Shown here: positions 13,184 through 25,459 of the stretch, one piece after another
Numbering within the stretch: the first letter of the stretch is position 1
How the letters are laid out: every line of letters begins with the position of its first letter
Assembly (NCBI GenBank): GCA_029959085.1
Contig: JARWIR010000010.1
Location: forward strand, 33,100,731-33,164,730
Direction of reading: 5' to 3'
From: Nemophila menziesii
Taxonomy: Eukaryota > Streptophyta > Magnoliopsida > Boraginales > Hydrophyllaceae
Length of the DNA: 64,000 nt
Notes under the pieces: generated by a model
Database searches by the model: none
What the model was told of the DNA's origin: nothing
What the model saw: only the letters and a program-made list of their open reading frames with translations
Program-made: the position numbers and the translations under genes

Positions 13184-14974
13184 TGATGTCTCCCTATTTG
13201 TTCTAAATATTAGCCCTCTAGAGACATCATTCTAGGTGAATTATTGACTTATTAGCTATACTTTTATGCATATTTCGTCATATTTCACTTTCTCCCCTTG
13301 GAATTAGATTATGTGCATTTTTAGAGCTTGTGTGCGTTAATTTGATTCTTTTTAGTGCAAAGTTAGTATGTTCTTAAATTTCAATGCAAGGTGGAGAAGT
13401 GAGAATTAGAGTCTTAGCTTATTTTTTAGTGTGTAGGAAGTATTTCTAGTCGAGTTTCTAAGTGCACTTTCCTATTTCTATTTCTTGAATTATTAATTTA
13501 TTCTTTTCAAGCATATGCGGTTTAATTATTTATTTATTGTGAAGCTTTAAAAAATAAATGGTAATTACTTGGAGACCAAGTCGAGTTAGAGAAGGAAGGG
13601 AAAGAGATTTACATGGAAATAAGAAGATTTAGGAAGGATATATGCAAAGAAGGAAAATATAAAGCTGCCTTATGAATCTGAAATTCCAGCCACGTTTCAA
13701 AGACGAGTCCATAACTTAAGATTAGCTAGGAATTTGGACGAATGGTCTGCACCAATGGAAAGATCTTTCCGAGACAAGCGGTTTCATATACTGGAACACC
13801 TCAAATGAATAAGTATTGAAGGAGATATGGCCAAAACAAATCAGCAGCAGAATCTTACCTTTTCTAGAATTTAGGGTTACGAATTAAAGAGTTCTTGACT
13901 TGTCTTCCACTCCAAGTAAATTCGACCTAGGTCTTTCTAACACCTATAAATAAACCCCTTAGCCTCCTCTTTTACACACACTTCATATAATTATCAAAGA
14001 GGCTTAAGGATTCAAGTCAGAGCAAGCAAGAAGGAAGAAAGCTAAGACCTGGAGCAGTCATCTTCTCCAATTCAAAGCCAAACCCAACTTCTTCATTAGG
14101 TTCATTTATTTTCTTTCTGTAAAACATTATGTCATTTAATTTATTTGTTTTAGTTTTATTTTCCGTTATAAGCTAAACTTCTTAAGTGCTTGAGAATCGC
14201 TATAAGGGTTGAACCTTAATTTATTTAATTGATGTTGTCTGATTTGGGATTCTTATAATTTAATTCAAATTGAGTAATTTAGTATGGTTTGTTATCGTAA
14301 GTTAATTTCACTATATTTAATTTGGCCAATTAGACATAGGTTTGAGTAATTAGGCTATTCACTTTGGTGGGGAAGTGATCATCTTGACGGGGGGGGGGGG
14401 GGGGTTTAATTACTGACATAGATAATAAACGTAAGATAGAAATTATTGATCCTGACGGACTTAGTTAATCTTATAGCCAATTGGGTAGAGAACCTGACAT
14501 TCGAAGGTGGATTATGATCGCCTTGGCGGGGTTTGTAACATCTGAGAATAGCTCCTAAGTCCACCCTGACGGGGGTTAGGAGAATCTAGAATCCCGACTA
14601 TGACTAGTTACTAATTTGTCCCTTAGAAGAAGCATTGATTAAGTTTATTTTGGTGAAACCTAGCGTGACTCAAGTACTATTCTCTCATCTTTTCGTCTCT
14701 TCATATTTATTTTCTTGCATTAGTTTTAATTTTAGTTTAATATTTACTTTATTTGCACTTTAGTCCTTTAAACAAAAACAAAATAAAAATCTATTTCTTT
14801 ACTTTTAATTTTCAATCAAGCAACTATTTCTATTTATTGCATAACACTGTAATCATACCTAATCCGTCCCTGAGATCGATCCCGTTTACCGGATATTACT
14901 TGGATGACCTGTACACTTGTGGTACGTGTCTTGCCTTTTTAGGTGAGTTTATTTAGAACACACTAGGAGACACC
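13184..14974 (+). mobile_element. Solo LTR, Athila type A, inserted in LTR B
   Basis: It starts TGATGTCTCC at 13184 and ends GGAGACACCA at 14974, which is the near-inverted terminus. Flanks GTCAC (13179-13183) and GCCAC (14975-14979) fit a 5-bp target duplication with one change. The body aligns in order with the 5' LTR at 30084-31697: GCTTGAGAA, GGATCATCCTGACGG-like repeats, GAATCCCGAC, CTCAAGTACTA, GTACACTTG(T/C)GGT. No internal region remains. Confidence 0.75.
14389..14404 (+). repeat. G16 homopolymer
   Basis: Sixteen consecutive G within the type A LTR, where the other copy has only GGAGGG. Local expansion, or a sequencing length error, is likely. Confidence 0.9.
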
Positions 14975-15579
14975 AGCCACCCGGGAGGGATGTCTAATTA
15001 TTGAAACACCACATAAATGTCAAGTGTGCGGTAGTGACCCGGACGGGGTTGCCTAATTAGATAGTCACTAGGGTTTGAGATCAACCACCGTACATTGTGG
15101 AGGGTCCCCTTACCCACGTCCTCTGGTAATTGTTAGGTCGCCACCTAAGTCCACCCGGAAGGGGGTTAGGAGGAATATACATACCTGGCTATAGCATATC
15201 ACACAATTCTCCCTTAGATAATAATTATAGAACAAGGCCAGTGGGGATTACTTGCTATATCTCGAGCTAAACTCTCATACTATCTCTCTTCTCTTATTTA
15301 CTTTCCTGTCTTTAGTTTATTTCGTTAATTATTAGAGTCATAGAACCCAACAAATATTTTAGAGTCTTTTAGCGTATCATTCTTCTAACTTCTTTTTTTT
15401 GCACTTTATAATTGTATTAGTCCTAGATAACTTTTGTAGTCCCTGCGAACAATTCTACTTATCAACTAAACTTGCATATGATCTGTGATACTTGCAGTGA
15501 GTAACGTAGTGGGCTAGGGTGTTTAGTTCTTTTAATGTTCATATCGTTATTTTATCACACCCTAACCACCACCAAGCTG

Positions 15580-16779
15580 CAATTCTGAATCTCTTTGTGT
15601 ATTTTTATGGTGATTCCCTTTTTTATACAAATACAATAGTCATGATGAATCTCACCTGGAACGTTTACTCCCTACAAAATATGCCATTAGAATTTGATTT
15701 AAATGCTTAAATACTCTAATTGACTTGGGATTCATCTTTGAAAAGCACTATCGTGATCTTTCGGACAAAGTTGATGGAAAAGCTCTATAAGAGATGGTAT
15801 CAGTATTTATTATTCATTTCATGTGCCTCTTATACATATATATATATATATATTGGTCTGGACCCATTAAACCATCGTATTTCAGCAATTATGGTGGCTT
15901 GAACCTTTAAGTAACGCCGCATTTAAAACTTCCCAAGAAAATGGACTATCTTAATCGAACTTGGATTCCCTCTTTGATTTATACAAATTCGATCTCCGTG
16001 TTGTATCGTTAGCTTCCTAATTTCCTAAGTTTGCATTTGTAGCTATTGGATTTGGAAAGGGGTGACCCGATGTTAATAGACGTTGCAGCCGGGTTTATAG
16101 CAGATAACCAGTATTTATGAATTTATATCTACCACTGGGGATGGTTTATTTAAATACACATTGATATTTGGCACCAAAGGATTAAAGTTCTCCTAAACTA
16201 CTAGGGATACCTCCCTAGCTGGGTCTGTTTGCCTTGGTATAATTGGTGTTGTCACTTATATTATAGTCGGGTTGGCTACTTATGTTGCAATTACTATCAC
16301 TTTTGGTAGAACTTTTATCTGTTTCTTATAAATATATATTGATTGATTCTATTGAGTTAGAGGTTGTTGTTCCATCTATTCGAATCTTCATTATATGTGC
16401 TTCTTTTGGTGACACTTCTCTTCTTTCTCCACTTAGGGTTTTTCAACTGGCACTTGTTTTTTCATCGTGTTTATCTCAATAGGTGAAAAACTTATTTCTT
16501 CCCACAGACTGTGTCAATCTGATAGATTTTACCATATAGTTAAAATTGAACATAAATTAAATAAAAATCAAACTATTTAATCGTTATACCTAGAGTGGTG
16601 GGGGAGGGGGTGAAAAGGACACTAATAAAAATTACTACGAATTAAAAATATTTTGGAAGACAATATAAGTTAGAAAACTCTTTGAGAGATTTTATCAAAC
16701 ACTTAAAGGTTAGTAAAACAAAAGAGTATTAGTTGATAGAAACTTATGCAATTCTATATAACATCATATAGTAAAAAGT
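15580..16779. other. Intergenic DNA, no gene recognised
   Basis: Contains a short (TA)n tract near 15836-15853 and AT-rich sequence. The small ORFs lack any family resemblance. Confidence 0.4.
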
Positions 16780-18050
16780 GTAGGGATAGAGATTAAGCAA
16801 TCATTTAGAGTGTTTTGTTACCCTGCATCCACTATCTAAGGTAGCCACCTAAGTATTTTAAGTTTATGTACTAAGCTTCTCATCTTTTAACGATGAAAAC
16901 AAAACCGATATAAGGCGGTTTTTTCAAGTTCAGCCACAACCTAAACAGGTGTTTTACCAGACTCGGTCTCAAAAGCTAAGCGTTATTTTTACCGGGTTCA
17001 ATCACGAAACTTAAATTAAGACTTTTAACGGGGTAAGCCACCACCTAAGTTAGATTTTTGCTAGGATCAATCTCAACCTCTGAACCCACTATTATCTAAT
17101 CTAGATCAATAACTACACCCTTGTGATTGTTTGCTTATTACAATAAACACAAATGACTCATAAAGAGTGTATAGGAAAATTAAGCTTGTTGAATCCTTAA
17201 TGAGTAAATTGAACAATGATGTTTGGTGATAATATCCTCTTGAGTAGATGATAAATTGATTCTTTATTTACTCCTTCTTGAGTTGATTTAACGATGAATA
17301 TATATTCTCTCCTCTTGAGTGGATATGAAGTTTATGATTATCAAGCTTTTGAATACGATGAGAATATGAAGATTTGGGTGCTTGAGTGATCTTGATTCAA
17401 TGCTTGGAGATGATGGCAATTGAAGATGATCAATAGTGTGATAAATTATCACATGGACGGGGTATTTATATAACCTTTGTTGAGTGCCCTTAGTTGATAA
17501 AAATAATTTCTAAAACTTTGATAATAGGCTCCCGATTTTGCCAAAAACGGGATATCGTTTTCGGTGAGTGTACTATTTTTTCGTTGCTCATTTAATGTTC
17601 CAACGACTAATAATACAACATCTCTTTTCTAGAAAGTGGATTGACGTTTTCTATAAAACAGGTTCCCGAATTGGATTGTTTTTCTAGATCAAATTGTGAA
17701 AGGTTGCCGAATCAAACTATATTTCCATTTTCCAACTTTTTGATTCTTCGCTCAAATGGAAATACTTTCAACACAAGAAATTTTAGTTATGAAATTATAA
17801 GAAATTTTGCAGTTGATCATATTTTACCAATTCAAAACATGCTAGTGAGAAAAAAAGTTTTAACATAAGTAATGAAGGTCGGATGCTCTTACATTTTACA
17901 TATGAAATGCTCTAAAAGGGATACCAAGCAAGAGTGTAGTTAATCACTTTGACTCACACAATGCACATATCAAGTTATAATATAAAATGTAATCAAAGCA
18001 TACAAATGCACAAATAACATAAAACATATTTAAGATAGGTGAAAGTGTAA
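16780..18050. mobile_element. Possible Ty1/copia LTR remnant
   Basis: Around 16850-17090 a loose ~50-bp motif with TCAGCCAC..CCTAA and ACCGGGTTCAATC recurs. It is followed by repeated CTCTTGAGTGGA/TTGAGTAGATGA segments, and near 17870-17980 by a stretch recalling LTRs of SIRE/Maximus-type copia elements. No ends, primer site or coding domain were found, so the call is tentative. Confidence 0.25.
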
Positions 18051-18199
18051 AAATATGTATTAACAAGTATATTATGCTTAAAATGATATAAGATATGTTG
18101 CAAGATTAAGTAATATAATCATGCAATTAAAACACATAAGCATACAAAGTGTTGTCACTTAACAAAACACATGAAAATGAGAAATTTGCCAAGATTAAT

Positions 18200-19830
18200 G
18201 TATCAATATTTATTAAAAAAAAATTGGATACTTAACTATTTACAAGATTTTGTTATATATAGGAGTATCTAGCAGATAGGAAGAGGTTACTTAGGGATGG
18301 TTATAGTTTGAAATCTGTTCCATAGCATGTCTGAGGCTGACATGAGTCCTATTCTATGACTAATGATGCCACGAGTGATGTTTATTATTAAGGGACAAGG
18401 TTGAGTGGTTGATTCTTACTCTTATGTTTGGATGATGTTACTTTAGTGTTTCTGAGCTCGTGCCACATTTGGCATGGGCCTGTTTTATTTGGATAACTTT
18501 AATATATTATACTCTTAGACTCCGAGACAAGACTTGGTTCATTTTGCCTTATCAAGGTTACCTTTTTATATACTTGAATATTCAAAACCTTTCATGGAAG
18601 TTGATTATGTGGTAGTCGTCTCTCGAGAAAGAGACAAACTCCAGGATACTAGATACCCACACCAAGTCTAATAAAGGTAAAGATGAAATTCTTACCGAAT
18701 CAGGAAAAAACACCAATAAAAAATCTTATGGGGAGAATTTTGATGATTTAAGAGACTTTGACGAGCAGGTGTCAAGACCCTTAGATAGGGACCAACGATC
18801 TTCACGCAAAGAAGTACTAATCCAAACATAGTGTGACCCACACATATCCTGGCCCGCAAAACTCGTTGGAGATCTCAAAGAAATAGATAAAGCCTAATAT
18901 TTCCATTTCCATGAATATTATGGGCACGATACCAACACAAACTAAACTCTCATTTAGGAAATAAAACGGACCAGAAGCCTAAGAAGATTACTGTATCATG
19001 GGCACATGGTGAACCAATTCTAGAAAGACCATCATTCCCCCAAGACAAGGCAGGTTCTTTCCCATCTAGGTGACCTCGCTTAGAGGATGGCCATGATTCA
19101 AACCAGTAAGATCAGGATGCCATCCAAGAAAGAAGCCTTGTCAAAGAAATAATCAAGGCAACCCGCCAAAAAAGGATTACGAGTGTGGAGTCAACTGTAT
19201 CAGTCGCAAATTCCTTACAGCTGATACTCCCAACCTCCCGCCACTCCAGAGATCAAACAAATTCACCCGCTGTTGGAAATTTAACAACAAGGGGAGCGTA
19301 GATGGGAAGAAACCAATAGGTCAACAGAGGTAGAGGCCCACCCCATCGCGACATCCAAGGAACAATGACGATCTATGCTTCAACTACAATAAGACTCAAT
19401 GCCTAATTTCCCCCTAGGGTGATGCCCTAGATATTCCTACGATAATCGAAACTGCACTAACAAAGCGGATAATTGTAGATAAAGGTAGCTCGGTGGACTT
19501 GCTCTTTGGAAATGCTCTGAAGCAAATGAACATCACTCGGGCCAACATTCAAGCCTACAGAGACACCATCATAGGATCACATGACAATGCTTTCAACCCA
19601 CGGGCTAAATATAGCTCCCATTGAAGATAGGACCTTATACTCCATCCATCACTCACCAGGTTTGTCATAACCGGATGGTAATCTACCTAGCATGCTATTA
19701 TAGGTCGCATGACGTGGAACAAGATTCGAGTTTTGCTCAACATATAATGTTATTTGGTTGAAAATATACTAACATTCTTTTAGAAAAGTAAAATAACACG
19801 CCAGGTACCCAAGATATGCTAACTAGAGAA
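18200..19830 (+). pseudogene. Tat-like Ty3/gypsy leader, gag and protease remnant
   Basis: The leader (18200-18560) is shared with 7290-7650. From about 18890 the plus strand reads FHFHEYYGHDTN, the gag knuckle motif of Tat-type elements. An INCIS-like linker lies near 19185. From about 19425 comes DALDIPTIIETALTKRIIVD then KGSSVDLLF, the aspartic protease with D-T-G changed to D-K-G. HAIIGRMTWNKIRVLL follows near 19690. Numerous stops and frameshifts; no RT or integrase follows. It is a diverged relative of the minus-strand fragment at 10130-11150. Confidence 0.7.
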
Positions 19831-20109
19831 AATAAGTACCCATTCAATTTGGACAACACGGTGTCTACACTTTCAATCTTGGTCCAGCCATTGGTGTCTG
19901 ATGTCAGTTAAGATATTGAGTGCTAACGTGCAGAAGTATGAATACCTAATTGTTCTTTCCCACGTTTCTTGGATATCCCTTGTTTTTTTTTTTAATTTGT
20001 TATGTGTACACTTAATGTGAAATATGTGACAGATGTCAATAGTTGAATAAAATGTAAAGTATCGCATAGTCCAAATTATAAATATATGACATATTTGTAC
20101 ATTTTTAAA
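19831..20109. other. Short intergenic stretch, nothing recognised
   Basis: AT-rich, no supportable feature. Confidence 0.4.
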
Positions 20110-20384
20110 ATAAGGGTCAATTACCTAAAGGGTCTTAAAGAATATTATAGTGTCACATAGAAGCTAGCCAATTCCTCTCTCCTTCTTAGAGGCCAATAAG
20201 ATATCCAATGTCATAACTACCCTTCTATTGCATATAAGACAAAAAAATACTCTTTCTCTCTCCTCCACTACCATTACCCTCTCTCCTCTTTTATCATTTT
20301 TTCTCTCTCCTCCTTCATTAATTATCAAATAATTTCTAGCTCCTACCACAACCACCGATCACTGCCGGCCACCGCCGAAAAAAG

Positions 20385-20700
20385 TTCTGAGCGTGGACTA
20401 AAGTTCTGAGCGTAGAATAAGGTTCTAAGCGTAGAATAAAGTTTTGAGCGTGAAAAAAAGTTCTGAGCGCAGAAAATAGTTCTGAGCCTGGGGTGCTAGG
20501 CATGAAAAAAGTACTGAGCATGGGCTACTGAGCATGAAAAAAGTTGCTGAGTATCGAAAAAAGTTATGAGTGTCAAAAAAAGTCGTTGAGTATTCGAATT
20601 TTTTTGTTGTGTGACTTTACTAAGTATTCTCGTTTGCTCAGTAACTTGCTGAGCGTGCTCAATAACTTGTTGAACATGCTCAGTAAAATTATGAGTATGC
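20385..20700. repeat. Degenerate ~20-bp minisatellite
   Basis: Many diverged copies of AAAGTTCTGAGCGTAGAAT follow each other. Toward the right they turn into GCTGAGCATG- and CTCAGTAAC-like variants. Confidence 0.65.
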
Positions 20701-21070
20701 AAAAAAAAATCAATGAACTTTAGGGATTTTACACTCTAAATCCATACCACTTACAAGTTTAAATTAAATTGGATAATATAAAATCCACTTACTATTCTAA
20801 TTGAAAGTTTAGTCCCATATTCATATCCACTTGTTGTAGTTGCCGAAAAGTTTATTCTCACACTTTGTTAATAGTTTATTATAGTCAACCAAATAACTTG
20901 GGTCACCTTCATTTGATATACAGTAATGAAATTCATTTGATAGTTTATTACTATTCATCTGATATACAACTTGACTGTTCAACTTGAGATTCATTTGATA
21001 CTTTATTACGGTTCATTTGATATACAGTAAAGCATCTTTGGCCAAAGATTCCTCAGCTTCCAGAACTGTT

Positions 21071-21180
21071 CTCGAATCCGGCGGTGCTTCTTTTCTAGAT
21101 CGGAGTGACGAATCCGGCGAAGAACTCGAATCCGGCGGTGCTTCTTTTCTAGATCGGAGTGAGAAATCTGGCGAAGAACA
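21071..21180 (+). repeat. Two-copy 54-bp direct repeat in GC-rich DNA
   Basis: CTCGAATCCGGCGGTGCTTC and the following ~34 bp occur at 21071 and again at 21125 with few differences. It lies in the GC-rich segment of the candidate Mutator-like element. Confidence 0.85.
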
Positions 21181-21858
21181 ACGAATCCGGTGACCTTCAA
21201 CTCACGGTGACCTCGCTGCACCACCACGTCGCTGCATCACCACCGCCGCGAGCTAGGGTTTAGAGGATCGAACGGAGATTAAGAAAGAGGTGTGCATCTT
21301 CACTGATGTGCTTTGAGGAGTGCTTCTTCGTTCGATGAGCTTCGCAGACCGCCGCCACTCGGAGCCTCAGATCTCAACCCGATGGCTTCTTCTCAGCTGC
21401 GATGGCTTCTTCTCAGCTTGGATCATGTTCTGGTGAAGGAGCTCCGGCGAGATATAGCAAAACGAGAGAGGAGAGATGGGGCTCCATTAACACGTTGCTG
21501 ATGAGAGAGGAGAGATGGAGCAGCAATTTTAGGTTTTAATTTTATTTAATAATAAAATGTATATATAGAAAAATAAAAAATAAAAAAAAAGGTAAAAGAG
21601 CTTATAGGGTTAAAATTAGTTTGTGACCTTTAGTAAGAAGAGGCTATAGAGCTGGTTTTCTTAAGTTACGAGATGGTCTATTCAAAACCTTTTGGATAAT
21701 AATCTCTTAAAATAATAGGTATTAGACTATATTACCTTTAGAAAAAAGATTTACAATAAAACAGAAAAAGGAGTAAGATAAACGGATAAGATTGCATTTA
21801 ATTAGAAAATAAATATCGTCCCAAAAAATTGGAAAATGAATAAAGGTGAACATGAAAG

Positions 21859-22005
21859 AACCAGTTGGGATTAGCTCACTGGCCAGAGCCTTGGTCATCC
21901 AATTTAGTGGTGCAGGTTCTAACCGTGTCAACGACACCGAGTCCAAAGTGGATCTCCCATGTAAAAAAAAAAAAAAAAAAATAAATAAATAAAAAATAAA
22001 AAAAA
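21859..22005 (+). mobile_element. tRNA-derived SINE
   Basis: The 10-bp target duplication AACATGAAAG flanks the element at 21849-21858 and 22006-22015. Near the 5' end, TTAGCTCACTGGCCAGAGC matches a pol III A-box region, and about 30 bp later GGTTCTAACCG resembles a B-box with one departure from GGTTCRANNCC. A short tRNA-unrelated body ends in a 20-A run followed by A-rich TAAA repeats. All three hallmarks (internal promoter, A-rich tail, flanking duplication) are present. Confidence 0.85.
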
Positions 22006-22019
22006 AACATGAAAGGATA

Positions 22020-22417
22020 AGATGGCTGACATATATGAAAAGATAACAAAAACCACGATGTGCACTTTTTAAATGCCATCAGAATCTCCTCCTTGCTTGC
22101 TCGGCATGATTCAACCTGACCACATCCCATGTTTTCTGTTTTATTCCTCTTAGTGGACCCTATTTTCACTTTTGCCTTTTCCACAAAATAAAGTAAATAT
22201 TGTTTAAATTTATAAAAGTATCGTATAAAAGATATTTATGTCCGGCGTCCAAAAAAAAAAAAAAATTTATCCTGAACATTTTATATCATTACCTAATACT
22301 ACGTCATCTTTTTAAAGATAGGTATAATTTAATGAATTTTTAAACTTTAAAAAAATGAATACAACTCTTTTAGAAGATCAAGCTTAAAGAATTTTTCATA
22401 ATTTCAATATTTTTTGC
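22020..22417. other. AT-rich spacer, nothing recognised
   Basis: No supportable gene; poly(A) near 22251-22265. Confidence 0.4.
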
Positions 22418-23913
22418 AGCGCGTTTGTTAAAAGGTATCTATTATCTTAATTCCGACTTTACAAATATCAAACTTAGACATAGTAGAACTTGGAGTTGGG
22501 CGAGTATCATAGAAGGCAGAAATTTCATTAAGCAACACGGTCTTTTCCAAATTGGAAACGGACAGATGACTAACATTTGGAATGATAAATGGATAGAGAC
22601 TTCTTGTAAACTTGAGAAACCAGATACATGTGATTATCAAAAGGTCAACGAACTATGGAAACAAAGATACAATGGAACGGAACACCGAGATTCTAGATGA
22701 AATATTTCCGCAACCAATTATACCTGAAATCACAAAGATTCAAATTCTAAATCATGATCAAGAAGACCGTTTAATCTGGACCCACTCAAAAGAAGATATT
22801 TACACTACTAGAACGGGGTACAAAGTCCTTACAGATATAGCAATTCTATAGGAACCGCAAACTACAACAACCACGGAAAGTATCAGGCCCAAGCTTTGGA
22901 AAACCATTTAGAACGCTAATATTCCGAAAAAGATCTGATAGTTCAACTGGAAAGCTTGCAATGATGCGATTCCCTCAGCCATTAATCTTAAAGCTAGAAA
23001 ATGTACTGACTCCTCAACATGCACATGGTGTCAAACAGCAACGGAAACTACCGAATATCTGCTTCTCCAATGTGGTATTAATAAATCAATTTGGGCGGCT
23101 TGGACCTTACAAATTTACATACAACAAGAAGACATCAAGAACCTTGGGGACTGGATGATAGAAGTGATTGAAGCTTATAGTAAAGGAGGATGGGCGAAGG
23201 AAATAGTAACAAATTATATATTCATTCTTATATGGAACATCTGGAAAGCAAAAATGAAGGCGATACATGAAAATAAAAGTTTAGATATTGATCACACCAT
23301 ATGGGCCACCAATAAGCTAATGGGCGAACTTCATGGAACTGATTGGACAAAATAGAATCCACAACCAATTAACAGTTTACCGACAAATTTTACGCTTGGT
23401 CCGGAGATCCAACCTACAGAAGACATGATATATAATTGTGATGCCTCTTTTAATACTAAATATGAACATACAGGGATTGGAAATGCTATTACTAATCGTA
23501 GAACGGACGAGATAACAGAAAGAATAAGAACGGTTAGATGAAACTCAATATTAGAAGGAGAAGTGGTAGCAGTTCTGGATGTCGTTCATTTTAGCAAGGA
23601 GTATAAAGATAATACGAAGGCTTTACTTTTGGATAACCTTGAGTTAATACAAGGTATTAGGCAAATGTCAACGACAAGATGGAATATTCAACCGATCATA
23701 CGTCGTATTCGGCAGAGATCGGGAGAAGAGGGACAAATATCCTTTCGGCATATTCCACAAAGGATGTACAGTCATGCGAACCGAATTGCGAAGCACGTTA
23801 GACGTAGGGCCAGTCACAAAGGCAACGTCTTCCCAAATATCATCGATAATTTCGGAAGAATGGGAGTTGGATAAGGACAGAGGAAAGGTTTTATATTTCT
23901 TGTCCAAAAAAAA
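22418..23913 (+). pseudogene. 5'-truncated L1-type LINE ORF2 with RNase H tail
   Basis: Plus-strand frames give the C-terminal half of a plant L1 ORF2. LLKGIYYLNSDF then SWASIIEGRNFIKQ and IGNGQMTNIWNDKWI lie near 22425-22600. DRLIWTHSKEDIYTTRTGYK lies near 22765. A zf-RVT block with CTWCQTATETTEYLLLQC follows near 23020. The RNase H domain starts with YNCDASFN near 23437, then LEGEVVAVLD near 23550 and a QISFRHIPQ block near 23735. It is broken by several frameshifts and stops. The 3' end is a short A-run at 23907-23914. Endonuclease and RT catalytic parts are missing, as expected from 5' truncation. Confidence 0.8.
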
Positions 23914-23914
23914 T

Positions 23915-24329
23915 GGATTTTAAGACACACAATCACTTCTACTTTTTCCATAATTTAGTAAGAAATTTTTAATTATTATTAAAAGAAATAAGTGGTGATC
24001 ATTTATACAAATTTCTAGATAATGTCAAGCTACACAATTTTCTGCTAGATCCTTCACCGTAATGTTTTGAACTACAACCACGCCTCAAAATTGACTTTCT
24101 CCACTATTTTCGACGCATGTCCTCTAGTATTATTCATGCTTAATCAAAACATGACTCATTAATTATGGTGCGCAGATCTGAGATCACACGTCGATGGCCA
24201 CACCACCATCACTCTCATCTGTAGCTAATTAGTCATATATCATTCTTGCCATCGACTTCCCCCTTCTAATTAGTCTGATCAATTGTGACTCCTTGACAAT
24301 CTACAAGTTTTTGTTCCTACTGATCATCG
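23915..24329. other. Intergenic DNA, nothing recognised
   Basis: No gene, RNA or repeat signal found. Confidence 0.4.
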
Positions 24330-25070
24330 GTCCTCACTTTATAGTTTTTGTGATAGGACAAATCCCATCAAAGAGATTGGGGATTTGTTGTTTGATGGGA
24401 TTGATTTTATAAAAGTGGGTGGTTGTATAGATTAGATTGTAACTTATGAAGCGGTCCAAGATATGCAACATACAATTAGAAGCTAGGTGAACCCCAACCT
24501 TATATTGTTGTATGTGTTGTTTAGACAACACACAATTCTCATAGAAAGTCAAATCACAAAGAGTATCCTTACAAAAACAGCCTTGTTTACTCAGAAAGTT
24601 GAGCCCTTGTGGCTCATATGCCCAAGCCTAAGGTGCCATTTCTGTGTAGCTGCAAGCTTAGACTCGGAGATTACATTAGTCAAGCAAGATACATAGCTAC
24701 TATTTAAAACATATAAACCAGCACACTTAGTACCAGAAAATAACAGTCTAGAATTCCTATACACATGAATGTTACCTTAGACACTTCACAAACACAACCA
24801 AGATCATCAAGGGCACCCAAAGAAATCAAATTTCTCTTTAGATCAGGAATATACCTTACATTTGTCAAAATAACATGTTTACAATCATACATTTTCAACT
24901 TGACCTTCCTAATACCCTTAACATCGCAAGTTTGATCATTACCCATATACACAGTGTCATTACAGGTCTCAACTAGGTCATGGAACAAATCATGTATGGG
25001 GCAATATGTGAAAGGTACAACCAAAACAATGTATCCAACTAACATGATTAGACTAATCGGTGTCATTCAA
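24330..25070 (-). pseudogene. Ty1/copia protease to GAG-pre-integrase remnant
   Basis: Minus-strand translation from about 25030 gives CPIHDLFHDLVETCNDTVYM, GNDQTCDVKGIRKVKL, then LTNVRYIPDLKRNLISLGAL, the block just after the aspartic protease in copia polyproteins. Further on (about 24640) LAATQKWHLRLGHMSHKG matches the GAG-pre-integrase domain, and CVLSKQH recalls its zinc motif. It is cut at about 25075, where the Athila fragment begins. Stops and frameshifts make it inactive. Confidence 0.8.
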
Positions 25071-25459
25071 TGAATCTGTCTAGTTAATCATCTCAATTCA
25101 CCCCAAAATCAAAAGTTCAAAAATTCAAAAACTAGAGAAAAAGTTTTGAACTTTGATGTATTGAGGGTAGAAGAAGGAAGATTAAGGTGAGATATGAGAT
25201 GGGTAAGGATTATTTGATGTGTTTGGAGAGGTTTTATGGTTCAATTTATGGTTTGGATGAAGAAGGATTTGGATAAAAGTTGAATTTTAATGGTGCTTTG
25301 GAAGGATTGTGAGTTGATTGTGTGTTTATGTGATGTTTAGGGAGAGGATTTGATGATTTATTGTGTTTTGATGATGATCTGAGTGGTATAGAGCTAGAAA
25401 ACGGAATGGAGGTTGTCTTGTGAAAGAAGGCAAGAAATATAGGTTAAAAACAGTCAAAA

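Larger units (their letters stand above)
11411..15574 (+). mobile_element. Solo LTR, Athila type B, with nested insertions
   Basis: It starts TGATGTCTCC at 11411 and ends CACCACCA at 15574. Flanking 5-mers GGCTG (11406-11410) and AGCTG (15575-15579) fit a one-mismatch target duplication. Removing the MITE (about 857 bp) and the solo LTR A (about 1796 bp) leaves about 1511 bp, matching the 1501-bp type B LTR at 39213-40713. Shared blocks include the TTATCACACCCTA end and CTAAGTGCACTTTCCTATTT. No internal domain remains, so this is a solo LTR left by LTR-LTR recombination. Confidence 0.75.
20110..21715. mobile_element. Candidate Mutator-like element carrying a GC-rich segment
   Basis: The left edge near 20113 (GGGTCAATTACCTAAAGGGT) and the complement of the right edge near 21680-21710 (AGATTATTATCCAAAAGGTT) are about 70% alike, suggesting diverged terminal inverted repeats. 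Between them lie a C/T-rich stretch, a ~20-bp minisatellite and, at 21040-21520, an unusually GC-rich segment resembling a gene's 5' leader or first exon. Pack-MULEs look like this. No transposase was seen and no flanking duplication could be confirmed. Confidence 0.25.
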
